From contig JBEVLT010000457.1 of NCBI GenBank assembly GCA_040509055.1, positions 1 to 8,558 on the forward strand: a stretch of DNA of 8,558 nucleotides. The letters run 5' to 3'. Positions 1 to 5,782 of the stretch are shown one piece after another. The notes under the pieces were generated by a model. It made no database searches, was not told the DNA's origin, and saw nothing but the letters and a program-made list of their open reading frames with translations. This DNA is from JAJKIP01 sp040509055 (GTDB lineage: Bacteria > Bacteroidota > Bacteroidia > Chitinophagales > Chitinophagaceae). Every line of letters begins with the position of its first letter. The stretch's first letter is position 1. The translations under genes and the position numbers were made by a program.

Positions 1-77
1 AAAAAGAAATAACGCTGTCTTTTTTTCCGGCAGGGCGCCCGAAAAAGGAGTTTAAACAGTAAAATTACATCAAAAAA

Positions 78-497
78 TTACCGCCCGGGCATTTCCAGCG
101 GTACTTTGGTCATGTCCAGGTGCAGGTTTTGCAGCTGGTGAACATTCAGCGGGAAACTAAAGTGACGGCGATCTTCGCGCCACCACATTTCTATATTGGA
201 AAAATCACCTGGCTGCGGTGTTACCAGCCGGAAAGAATCTTTTTTGTATTTCACACCGTTGCTGTACTCTTCGCGGGTAAACCCGAAACGAAGCAACTGC
301 GTTTCATCCAGCAGGATGGGATGCATTTCGCCGATCGTGTACCAAAACTCCTGTACACCATTATCTACCAGAGCTTTATGATCTTCATGGCTAACCCGGA
401 CCACCGTTCCTTCTCTTTCCACGCCTTCGTCGTTTACAGCAATGATATCGCCGGGTTTCAGGTCGTTTAATTTCAGGGGTGCTGCGGTTTTGAGCAT
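78..497 (-). CDS. Uncharacterised Bacteroidota HQLQNL-motif protein
   Basis: A protein of 139 residues with no signal peptide or membrane segment, so probably cytoplasmic. The N-terminal half (about residues 8-60) reads like a small beta-barrel: a 'LKPGDIIAV' strand, then 'GTVVRV', then a phrase ending 'GEMHPILL'. The middle has 'LLRFGF', and the C-terminus carries HQLQNL (residues 120-125) followed by 'LDMTKVPLEM'. From memory, this layout (an 'L..GD/N.V' start, a 'PI.L....L..FGF' middle and a 'hQLQNLy..LtgeEL' end) recurs in short proteins of unknown function in Bacteroidota chromosomes and phages. The biochemical role is unknown. I chose the ATG at 497 because the extra 13 residues from an in-frame ATG at 536 do not resemble a family N-terminus; the longer start remains possible. 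The gene is divergent from the ArsR operon. I found no convincing TAnnTTTG box for it. Confidence 0.75.
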   Translation of the reverse strand: MLKTAAPLKLNDLKPGDIIAVNDEGVEREGTVVRVSHEDHKALVDNGVQEFWYTIGEMHPILLDETQLLRFGFTREEYSNGVKYKKDSFRLVTPQPGDFSNIEMWWREDRRHFSFPLNVHQLQNLHLDMTKVPLEMPGR

Positions 498-597
498 AGC
501 TATCGTTTTAAAGGTTTGTAATCCGAATGTAAGCATTTATTGCAAAGACTGCAAACGGCGGACCGCAATTGCCTGGTTCTAAGAAGATTAAAAAAAA

Positions 598-629
598 GTT
601 GTGCAAGCAAATGCTTGCATTTATATTCG
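598..629 (+). promoter_or_regulatory. Putative promoter of the arsR-type operon
   Basis: The segment fits the Bacteroidota major sigma consensus (TTTG, 19-21 bp, TAnnTTTG). GTTG at 598-601 is a 3-of-4 match to the -33 box, the spacer is 20 bp, and TATATTCG at 622-629 matches the -7 box at all but one of its fixed positions. An unbroken run of eight A lies just upstream (590-597). Transcription would start near 633-637, giving a leader of only about 11-15 nt before the ATG at 648. One palindrome fills the spacer and a second overlaps the predicted start site, an arrangement expected for repression. Prediction only. Confidence 0.5.
603..618 (+). promoter_or_regulatory. Putative ArsR operator 1 (palindrome)
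   Basis: GCAAGCAAATGCTTGC is a perfect inverted repeat: 7-bp arms GCAAGCA and TGCTTGC around a 2-bp AA centre. It lies between the -33-like and -7-like boxes, so a bound dimer would block polymerase. A near-identical copy follows 26 bp downstream. Size and symmetry suit a winged-helix ArsR dimer, and the adjacent gene encodes one. Confidence 0.65.
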
Positions 630-644
630 CAAGTAAATACTTGC
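629..644 (+). promoter_or_regulatory. Putative ArsR operator 2 (palindrome)
   Basis: GCAAGTAAATACTTGC is a second perfect 7-bp-arm palindrome around AA. It differs from operator 1 at only two positions, C to T in the left arm and G to A in the right, and these are symmetric so pairing of the arms is kept. It ends three bases before the ATG at 648 and overlaps the predicted transcription start. Direct similarity extends three bases beyond the palindromes (CATT follows TTG in both). Confidence 0.65.
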
Positions 645-647
645 ATT

Positions 648-983
648 ATGGAAGCGAGGCGAGATGTGTTCCAGGCAATAGCCGATCCCACCCGGCGCGA
701 GATCATCGGCATGGTAGCAGGCCAATCCCTGAATCTTAATTCAATTGCCGGAAATTTCGGCATGAGCCGGCAGGCCATTTCGCTTCATATCAGGATCCTT
801 ACCGAATGCGGGCTGATCACCGTCAGGCGCCAGGGAAGGGAACGCATTTGCGAAGCCCGGCTGGACCAGCTGAACGAAGTGTCTGCCTGGATAGAACAAT
901 ACCGCCGGCACTGGGAACGGCGGCTCGACTCGCTGGAATCCTACCTCGATCAACTCAAAAAACAACGACAGGATGGAAAATAA
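648..983 (+). CDS. ArsR-family winged-helix transcriptional repressor
   Basis: A 111-residue DNA-binding protein, the normal size for this family. It opens with 'VFQAIADPTRREII' (residues 7-20), the typical helix 1 of ArsR proteins paired with SRPBCC genes. The helix-turn-helix covers about residues 29-57, with recognition-helix sequence 'MSRQAISLHIRILTECGLI' (39-57), followed by the wing 'VRRQGRERICEA' (59-70) and a basic, probably dimerising C-terminal helix. The classical ELCVCDL metal-binding motif is absent, so metal sensing is not supported; two cysteines (54, 68) remain as possible redox or ligand residues. I chose the ATG at 648 rather than 540 because homology begins there and the operators lie just upstream, where the longer ORF would read through them. 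It overlaps the next gene by 11 nt, which suggests translational coupling. Expected role: repression of its own operon until an unknown signal binds. Confidence 0.9.
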   Translation: MEARRDVFQAIADPTRREIIGMVAGQSLNLNSIAGNFGMSRQAISLHIRILTECGLITVRRQGRERICEARLDQLNEVSAWIEQYRRHWERRLDSLESYLDQLKKQRQDGK

Positions 984-1893
984 CAACACCACCGACCGGG
1001 AAATAAGGCTTTCCCGGCTGCTCGATGCCCCCCTGGAACTGGTATGGGACGTATGGACCCGGCCGGAACATATCAAAAACTGGTGGGGCCCGGAGGGATT
1101 CGCCACTACCATTCACCAGATGGACATTAAGGAAGGCGGTGAGTGGAACCTGACCATCCACGGACCCGACGGAACGGATTACCGGAACAAAAGCGTATTC
1201 CGGGAGATCACCCTGCACCGCCGCATCGTCTACGACCATATCAGCGCACCGCGGTTCACGGCTACCATCGAGTTCGAAGCCCGGGAAGACAAAACATTCC
1301 TGCGCTGGCATATGCTTTTCGAATCAAAGGAACAGCTTATCCAGGTGGTCAAAACGTTCAAAGCAGACGAAGGACTGAAGCAAAATGTAGACAAGCTCAC
1401 CCATTACCTGCAGTCGCAGGCCCATCTCCGCAAACAATTCAACTCAACTACTATGGCAAGAGTCAGCACTTACCTCAATTTTCCCGGCAGGACCGAGGAA
1501 GCATTCAATTTTTACAAAAGCGTCTTTGGCGGCGAATTCAACGGCGGCATCAACCGCTTTGGCGACCTTCCTGCCCGGGAAGGCATGCCTTCCCTTTCCG
1601 ATGAAGACAAAAAACTGGTCCTGCACATCGAGTTGCCGATCCTAGGCGGCCATATCCTGATGGCCACCGACGCCACGGAAAGCATGGGTTTCAAGGTGGC
1701 GTACGGCAACAACATACATATCAACCTGGAACCGGATACCCGGGAAGAAACCAAAAGGCTGTATGAAGCGCTGTCAGCCGGCGGCAAAGTGACCATGGAG
1801 CTGCAGGATATGTTCTGGGGTGCTTATTTCGGCAGCTGTACCGATAAATATGGCATCAACTGGATGATTAACTGTATGGTAAAAGCAGGCTGA
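973..1893 (+). CDS. AHSA1/SRPBCC-VOC (PhnB-like) two-domain fusion protein
   Basis: A 306-residue protein with two cytoplasmic domains. Residues 10-147 are an AHSA1-type SRPBCC (START-like) hydrophobic-cavity fold: 'RLLDAPLELVWDVWTRPEHIKNWWGPEGF' (as separate blocks over 15-43), 'GGEWNLTIHGPDG', and a closing helix 'EGLKQNVDKLTHYL'. Residues 161-303 are a PhnB-like glyoxalase/VOC domain: 'VSTYLNFPGRTEEAFNFYKS' near the start, 'GGHILMATD' and 'WGAYFGSCTDKYGINWMIN' at the end. Both families bind small ligands and VOC proteins often use a metal, but the substrate is not evident. In related loci I remember these as separate genes beside an ArsR gene; here no stop separates them. Residue 161 is a Met (ATG at 1453) where a stand-alone VOC protein would begin, so internal initiation giving a separate VOC protein is possible. 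The start at 973 overlaps the repressor gene. Confidence 0.88.
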   Translation: MENNNTTDREIRLSRLLDAPLELVWDVWTRPEHIKNWWGPEGFATTIHQMDIKEGGEWNLTIHGPDGTDYRNKSVFREITLHRRIVYDHISAPRFTATIEFEAREDKTFLRWHMLFESKEQLIQVVKTFKADEGLKQNVDKLTHYLQSQAHLRKQFNSTTMARVSTYLNFPGRTEEAFNFYKSVFGGEFNGGINRFGDLPAREGMPSLSDEDKKLVLHIELPILGGHILMATDATESMGFKVAYGNNIHINLEPDTREETKRLYEALSAGGKVTMELQDMFWGAYFGSCTDKYGINWMINCMVKAG

Positions 1894-1948
1894 TCATTTT
1901 TTTCCGGATAATTGAACGAAAACGCACCCTGCGTGTACAGGTAGCAGC

Positions 1949-2944
1949 ATGAAATATTGTTTTATCCTATTCCTTGGTTTTGTGCCGGCCCTGTTGCAGG
2001 CCCAGGCGCCTTCTGAGCCGCTGCCTGCCCGGAATGCCGTGCCGGCCAAAGAAATCACGACTGCCGATGCCGGCCCGGCGGCGGCACAACAGGTGCGTAC
2101 CTGGCAGCTGCAGGTATCCCGCCAACCGGCGGATGCCACCGCCTGGCTGAATTACTACCTCTGGACTTCGCGGGACAAAACAGTGAACGATAAAGAGCAG
2201 CTCCTGGCCGGCATTATCACCAACGCCGGGCAGCATATCCGGGGCCGGCCCGAGTACGACCTGATGCGCTACTTACAGTCAGGCAAAAAAGACAGCGCGA
2301 GCCTGTACCGGGTCATGAATTCCGGGATGGACAAAAGCATTTCCTATCCCTACCTGGTCCAGTTCTTCACCGAACGGGGGGATGATGCCGCTGTAAACAA
2401 CTATTGCCTTGAGCTGGAAGCCCTGAAGCCGCTGCCCCGAGACCAATACGAATATCATTACAATGTACTGATGTCTGCCGGACCCGGCGCCACGGTGTAC
2501 GCCAAAGGCATTTATGACCTGGTACCGCTGTGCATTCTGCAACAAGTGTACGGGGTAAGGCCTGACATCCGCCTGCGGACCTATGCGGGCCCGGTAATCG
2601 GCGACACGATGGCTTACCTGTGCCTCACGCTGGGCAGGGACATACTCGCCGGCTATCCTGATGCCGTTTACACCGGGCTGCTGGTACAGCTGTCCGGCAC
2701 TTCGCCCGGCGACCTGGAGAAACATGTGGAGCAGGATTTCGATCTTTCGCAACTGAATGGCCCGGAAGTTCTTTCGCCGGATGCCGTGCTGCTGTACCGC
2801 AATTACCTGCCCGCCCTTGTGCTGCTCTATGAGCATTATAAAAAGACCGGCAGCGATCGTGTACAGGCAGGAAGGGACCGGCTGATCAGGGTGGCCCGGA
2901 AAACAGGCCTGCAGCAGCAGATCGATCAACTCACGAAAGAATAA
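1949..2944 (+). CDS. Exported protein of unknown function, first gene of sigma operon
   Basis: A 331-residue protein that I do not recognise. It begins with a clear signal peptide (hydrophobic core about residues 4-16, probable cleavage after LQA at 18), so it is periplasmic or surface-exposed. There is no lipobox cysteine: the only early Cys, residue 4, precedes the hydrophobic core. After an Ala/Pro-rich linker (about 19-45) the rest is predicted mostly helical, with segments such as 'QPADATAWLNYYLW' and 'YPYLVQFFTERGDDAAVNNYCLELEALKPL' (in two blocks over 133-161) that loosely recall tetratricopeptide-like helical hairpins; I could not define a repeat. The final 50 residues are charged and helical. 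The stop codon lies only 5 nt before the sigma-factor ATG, so co-translation is likely. This placement suggests a role in sensing or modulating envelope state. It follows the VOC gene by 55 nt, with no clear promoter box or hairpin between. Confidence 0.8.
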   Translation: MKYCFILFLGFVPALLQAQAPSEPLPARNAVPAKEITTADAGPAAAQQVRTWQLQVSRQPADATAWLNYYLWTSRDKTVNDKEQLLAGIITNAGQHIRGRPEYDLMRYLQSGKKDSASLYRVMNSGMDKSISYPYLVQFFTERGDDAAVNNYCLELEALKPLPRDQYEYHYNVLMSAGPGATVYAKGIYDLVPLCILQQVYGVRPDIRLRTYAGPVIGDTMAYLCLTLGRDILAGYPDAVYTGLLVQLSGTSPGDLEKHVEQDFDLSQLNGPEVLSPDAVLLYRNYLPALVLLYEHYKKTGSDRVQAGRDRLIRVARKTGLQQQIDQLTKE

Positions 2945-2949
2945 GCTGC

Positions 2950-3531
2950 ATGGCGCTGCAACCACTGTCATACCAGAACTATAGCGATGAAGAGCTGCTG
3001 CCGGCAGTGGCCAGGGGCGTTACGGCAGCTTTTGACGAGCTGTACAAACGGTACGGGCAAAGGCTGTTCGGCTATTTTTTCCGCATGCTCTGGAAAAACA
3101 AGGAGCTGGCAGAGGACCAGGTGCAGGAGCTTTTTATAAAAGTGATCCGGCATGCCGGAAGCTTTGAAACCGGCCGGTCGTTCCCGACCTGGCTGTACAG
3201 TATTGCACATAATATGTGTAAAAATGAATACAGGAAAGCGGAGGTCAGGATGAAACATGCACAAACCAAACAAGCGGCCGGCACGCGGGCAACTGCCGGC
3301 ATCAACCTGGACCTGCAAAAGTTCAGGACGGCTGTAACGGATTGCATTGCCCGGCTTACGGAAGAAAAAAAATCATTGTTCATCCTGCGCTTCCAGGAGC
3401 AACTGAGCGTGCCCGAGATCAGCCAGGTGCTGAACATACCGGAAGGCACGATCAAATCAAGGCTATTTTACCTGCTGAAAGAAATGAAGGAAGAGCTGAG
3501 CGAATACAAGACCCTTCACCTTTATCCTTAA
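2950..3531 (+). CDS. ECF-like sigma-70 family RNA polymerase sigma factor
   Basis: A 193-residue sigma factor with the two-domain architecture of the ECF group. Region 2 covers about residues 27-96: 'AFDELYKRYGQRLFGYFFRM' starts it, 'ELAEDQVQELFIKVI' is the core-binding helix, and 'FPTWLYSIAHNMCKNEYRK' is the promoter-melting and -10-recognition part. Region 4 covers about 135-184: 'LTEEKKSLFILRFQEQLSVPEISQVLNIPEGTIKSRLFYLLKEM' in consecutive blocks, with the helix-turn-helix 'VPEISQVLNIPEGTIKSRL' (154-172) for -35 recognition. There is no extra C-terminal domain, so it is not of the SnoaL-extended type. It sits 5 nt after an exported protein gene and 10 nt before a single-pass membrane protein gene, the usual place for an anti-sigma factor. 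Such factors usually activate their own operon; I could not identify a cognate promoter motif. Confidence 0.93.
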   Translation: MALQPLSYQNYSDEELLPAVARGVTAAFDELYKRYGQRLFGYFFRMLWKNKELAEDQVQELFIKVIRHAGSFETGRSFPTWLYSIAHNMCKNEYRKAEVRMKHAQTKQAAGTRATAGINLDLQKFRTAVTDCIARLTEEKKSLFILRFQEQLSVPEISQVLNIPEGTIKSRLFYLLKEMKEELSEYKTLHLYP

Positions 3532-3541
3532 ACAACGAATT

Positions 3542-4120
3542 ATGGAGGCAGAAGCAATCATTACCCAAAAAGAATGGCAGCAACTAAGCCCGGAAGAAAG
3601 GACCTTCCTGGCGCCGCTGGCAGCAGATGAGCAAGAGTATCACCTGCTGAAAAAAATGCTGCTGGTAGCAGCTGATGATGCCGCTGCCACACCGGCTCCG
3701 GACCCGGCCATTGCCCACCGGCTGCAGGGCATGCTGGCACACCGACCGCAAAGACGCCTTCCCCGGCGCTGGCTGTATGCTGCCGCGGCTATTGCTTTAT
3801 TCGCATTAGGCGCCTGGCTGTGGCAAACCAGGCCCGGTACCATCGACAACGGCGATCTTGCCGGCGCCAGTGGCGATCAACGATGGGCACACCTGCCTGC
3901 CGGCCCGAAGCCCCCGATCCGGGTTCCGGATGCACCGGATAATAAAATAACCAAAACAATCGTACGGGTGCAACAGCCTGCACCAGCGCCTGCCCGGCCA
4001 TCCCTACCTGATCCTGTGCGGCCCGATATTCCTTCCACTCAACAACAATTACTGGCCATGCATGTCTCGGTACGTGAAAATGCAGCACTGCTGAACCTGG
4101 TCACAGAAGTATATGAATAA
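3542..4120 (+). CDS. Probable anti-sigma factor, single-pass membrane protein
   Basis: A 192-residue protein with a cytoplasmic N-terminal domain (1-76), one transmembrane helix (about 77-95, 'WLYAAAAIALFALGAWLW') and a periplasmic tail. The basic stretch 'RPQRRLPRR' just before the helix fixes the N-terminus inside by the positive-inside rule. The N-terminal part has 'EWQQLSPEERTFL' and a helix near 'EYHLLKKMLLVAA' that could bind the sigma factor, but the HxxxCxxC zinc motif of ZAS anti-sigma factors is absent and there is no cysteine at all. The periplasmic tail is rich in proline (about 117-168), probably extended, and ends with a hydrophobic helix-like 'NAALLNLVTEVYE'. Assignment rests on topology and on its place 10 nt after the sigma gene, not on a recognised family. 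It could instead be a scaffold or an unrelated membrane protein. Confidence 0.72.
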   Translation: MEAEAIITQKEWQQLSPEERTFLAPLAADEQEYHLLKKMLLVAADDAAATPAPDPAIAHRLQGMLAHRPQRRLPRRWLYAAAAIALFALGAWLWQTRPGTIDNGDLAGASGDQRWAHLPAGPKPPIRVPDAPDNKITKTIVRVQQPAPAPARPSLPDPVRPDIPSTQQQLLAMHVSVRENAALLNLVTEVYE

Positions 4121-4167
4121 ACCATGAACGGTTTGCGCTGATATGTGTACAGCCTTTAAAATCGTTT

Positions 4168-5214
4168 ATGAAAAAAATCGTCTTTCTTTTTGCAGCCGTA
4201 TCGTTTACCTTCTTCTCCTTTGCCCAGATAGCGGGCAACGCACTGTACAGCAACAATGTCAATCATGCGGGCAACGCGCTTTCAGACGGCGTGGACCTTA
4301 CCCTGCAGCAATACAACTATTCCTTCTCCCCTTTCCTGGAAGCCAATGTGATGGTGAATGTAAAAGCTGCGGCTTACACAGCCATATTCAGCCTTACGCA
4401 AAACGGCACCACTATCGAGGAAACCGAGACCATGATGCAAAACCGCATCGACCTGTTCAAAAAGCAGATGGAGCTGATCCGCATTACCGGTAACGCTATT
4501 TTCATCGACCCGGTATCACTGGTGCCTGCGTATGAAATAGAAGTAACCGAAAAAAAATTCAGCAAAACCATCAACGAAGTACCATCGGGATTCGAGATGA
4601 AAAAGAATATCCATGTCACCTTCACCGAGCAAAGCCAGATCAACCCGATCATTGCTGGCGCGGCCCGGGCAGAGGTGTACGACCTGGTCAAAGTAGATTA
4701 CGCGGTAGACAACCTCGATGCCATCCTTGACCAGCTTCGCCAGGAAGCCGTTCGCATTTTGCAGGCAAAGAAGGAAACATTGGAAAAAACAGGCATTCAT
4801 ACGCGTTTTACGCAAACGGGTGAACGCTATGGGTCGGTGTATCCCCTGGAACGATATGCCCAGTATTATGCCTACAAAACAGGCGTGAGCCCATCATATG
4901 CAGTAAAGTATAAGCGTGGCCAGCCACAGCAACAGGTACAGTACAACTACGCCGACAAAAACAAGACTATTTATTACGACAAAGTATCCGACAAGCAGTT
5001 CGACAAAGTGATCAACCCGGTGGTGGGCGAACCGATGGTGCAGGTATATATCACGGTAAAAGCACAGTATACGACCTATGACCCCGTACAGGAAACAGCA
5101 GACCTGCTCTACAACCAGAAGGTAAAAGAAATACAGCTGAAGGAAATGGAGCTGCGGCTGGAAGAAAAGAAAACAGATATCGCCCTTAAAAAAGGAAAGA
5201 CGGGAGCCAAATAA
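4168..5214 (+). CDS. Exported SIMPL (DUF541-like) domain protein
   Basis: A 348-residue protein with a signal peptide (basic 'MKK', hydrophobic core 4-16, probable cleavage after SFA at 19). Residues about 60-205 resemble Bacteroidota SIMPL/DUF541 proteins: 'ANVMVNVKAAAYTAIFSL' at 59-76, an amphipathic helix 'MMQNRIDLFKKQM' (89-101), the 'LVPAYEIEVTEKKFSKTINEVPSGFEMKKNIHV' block in pieces over 118-150, and 'AARAEVYDLVKVDYAVDNLDAI' in pieces over 165-186. The family is widespread and envelope-located, without a common enzymatic activity known to me. A variable Tyr/Gln-rich part (about 225-275) follows, then a beta segment 'VQVYITVKAQYTTYD'. The tail (about 312-345) is a highly charged Lys/Glu helix that could form a coiled coil. 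The gene follows the anti-sigma-like gene by 47 nt and is closed by an intrinsic terminator, so it is probably the last gene of the sigma operon. Confidence 0.72.
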   Translation: MKKIVFLFAAVSFTFFSFAQIAGNALYSNNVNHAGNALSDGVDLTLQQYNYSFSPFLEANVMVNVKAAAYTAIFSLTQNGTTIEETETMMQNRIDLFKKQMELIRITGNAIFIDPVSLVPAYEIEVTEKKFSKTINEVPSGFEMKKNIHVTFTEQSQINPIIAGAARAEVYDLVKVDYAVDNLDAILDQLRQEAVRILQAKKETLEKTGIHTRFTQTGERYGSVYPLERYAQYYAYKTGVSPSYAVKYKRGQPQQQVQYNYADKNKTIYYDKVSDKQFDKVINPVVGEPMVQVYITVKAQYTTYDPVQETADLLYNQKVKEIQLKEMELRLEEKKTDIALKKGKTGAK

Positions 5215-5222
5215 TAACCCGG

Positions 5223-5270
5223 GGCCTGTAAGGTGATGGCATGTCCTTCGTCTTACAGGCCTTTATTTTT
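5223..5270 (+). terminator. Intrinsic (rho-independent) terminator
   Basis: A perfect 10-bp stem, GGCCTGTAAG at 5223-5232 pairing with CTTACAGGCC at 5252-5261, encloses a 19-nt loop and is followed directly by TTTATTTTT. It begins 8 nt after the SIMPL stop codon, so it ends that transcript and isolates the sigma operon from the membrane-protein genes to the right. The T tract lies on one side only, so it works for plus-strand transcription. Confidence 0.88.
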
Positions 5271-5319
5271 ACCTGATCAACCGGACTTTATGCCTGGCCG
5301 GCCACTACAATTCCATGAT

Positions 5320-5350
5320 TTTCGGCATTGCCCGATTTTTTGTATTTTTT
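5320..5350 (+). promoter_or_regulatory. Weak putative promoter for the small membrane-protein genes
   Basis: TTTC at 5320-5323 and TATTTTTT at 5343-5350 are separated by 19 bp and each miss the Bacteroidota TTTG / TAnnTTTG consensus by one base. They lie between the terminator of the upstream operon and the ATG at 5372, where a new promoter is required. The region is T-rich, so a chance match is quite possible. Confidence 0.35.
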
Positions 5351-5360
5351 CAGAAAATCG
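5333..5360. repeat. Short inverted repeat before the 115-residue membrane protein
   Basis: CGATTTT at 5333-5339 and AAAATCG at 5354-5360 form perfect 7-bp arms around a 14-nt T-rich loop. The repeat straddles the putative -7 box and ends 11 nt before the ATG at 5372. It could be an operator, a weak leader hairpin, or coincidence in AT-rich DNA. Confidence 0.3.
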
Positions 5361-5371
5361 CAAGCCCTTCA

Positions 5372-5719
5372 ATGAAATTACTGATCGCCATTCTTGCCTT
5401 CCTGAACGGCGGCTATATGCTGCTGGACGGGATATATGTGCTGCTCAGGGGCAAATACATCGGTCCGGAAAAACCCGGCCCCTGGGCCAGCCTGTTCGAT
5501 AAACTGGGCATCGACGTATTCAGGCTCGGGCCACTTTTTATTCTTTTTGGATTGCTCTGGCTTACCTGGTTGTACGCCCTGTGGACCAGCCAGCACCGGG
5601 CTTATGGATGCGGCCTGGTCATTTCGCTGCTCACCCTGTGGTACCTGCCGGTGGGCACGTTGTTTTCACTGGTTATCTTCGTGCTCCTGCTGACGGCAAG
5701 GCATAAGCTGGGACTATAG
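5372..5719 (+). CDS. Small multi-pass membrane protein, uncharacterised
   Basis: A 115-residue inner-membrane protein with about four hydrophobic helices (roughly 2-25, 51-71, 77-93 and 95-108). Between the first two lies a conserved-looking soluble loop, 'GKYIGPEKPGPWASLFDKLG' (27-46). I recall similar short Bacteroidota proteins of unknown function sharing 'NGG.ML.DGI', 'GKY.GPEKPGPW' and 'LTLWYLPVGT', but can give no role or family name. I chose the ATG at 5372 over an in-frame one at 5315 because the protein then begins with the compact 'MKLLIAILAFLNGGYMLLDG' typical of the family, and the longer form would read through the probable promoter region. It is the first gene after the terminator, and the next gene follows by 63 nt on the same strand. 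Confidence 0.75.
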   Translation: MKLLIAILAFLNGGYMLLDGIYVLLRGKYIGPEKPGPWASLFDKLGIDVFRLGPLFILFGLLWLTWLYALWTSQHRAYGCGLVISLLTLWYLPVGTLFSLVIFVLLLTARHKLGL

Positions 5720-5782
5720 CGATCTGTAATTCGCCGGCCTTCGCAGCAACAAACAATCAATCGTCTTTAAAGCTCCACCCGT

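Noticed and set aside
15..50. Possible terminator left of the HQLQNL gene (GGGCGCCC palindrome with flanking T and A tracts)
   Set aside because: The arms pair only with a bulge and the 8-bp palindrome leaves no loop. The first 77 bases otherwise hold nothing I can support.
540..647. N-terminal extension of the ArsR ORF
   Set aside because: It would translate both operator palindromes and the promoter; family similarity begins at the ATG at 648.
1864..1903. Possible terminator after the fusion gene (ATGAT ... ATCAT then T tract)
   Set aside because: Only a 5-bp stem with a loop of about 25 nt, mostly within coding sequence; too weak to call. Read-through into the sigma operon therefore cannot be excluded.
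2279..2971. Minus-strand ORF of 230 codons
   Set aside because: Antisense to the exported protein, which has a signal peptide and tight operon spacing; the minus-strand product looks like a codon shadow.
4132..4164. Promoter-like TTTG, 21 bp, TAAAATCG before the SIMPL gene
   Set aside because: The -7 box has two mismatches, and the predicted start would fall at or beyond the ATG at 4168.
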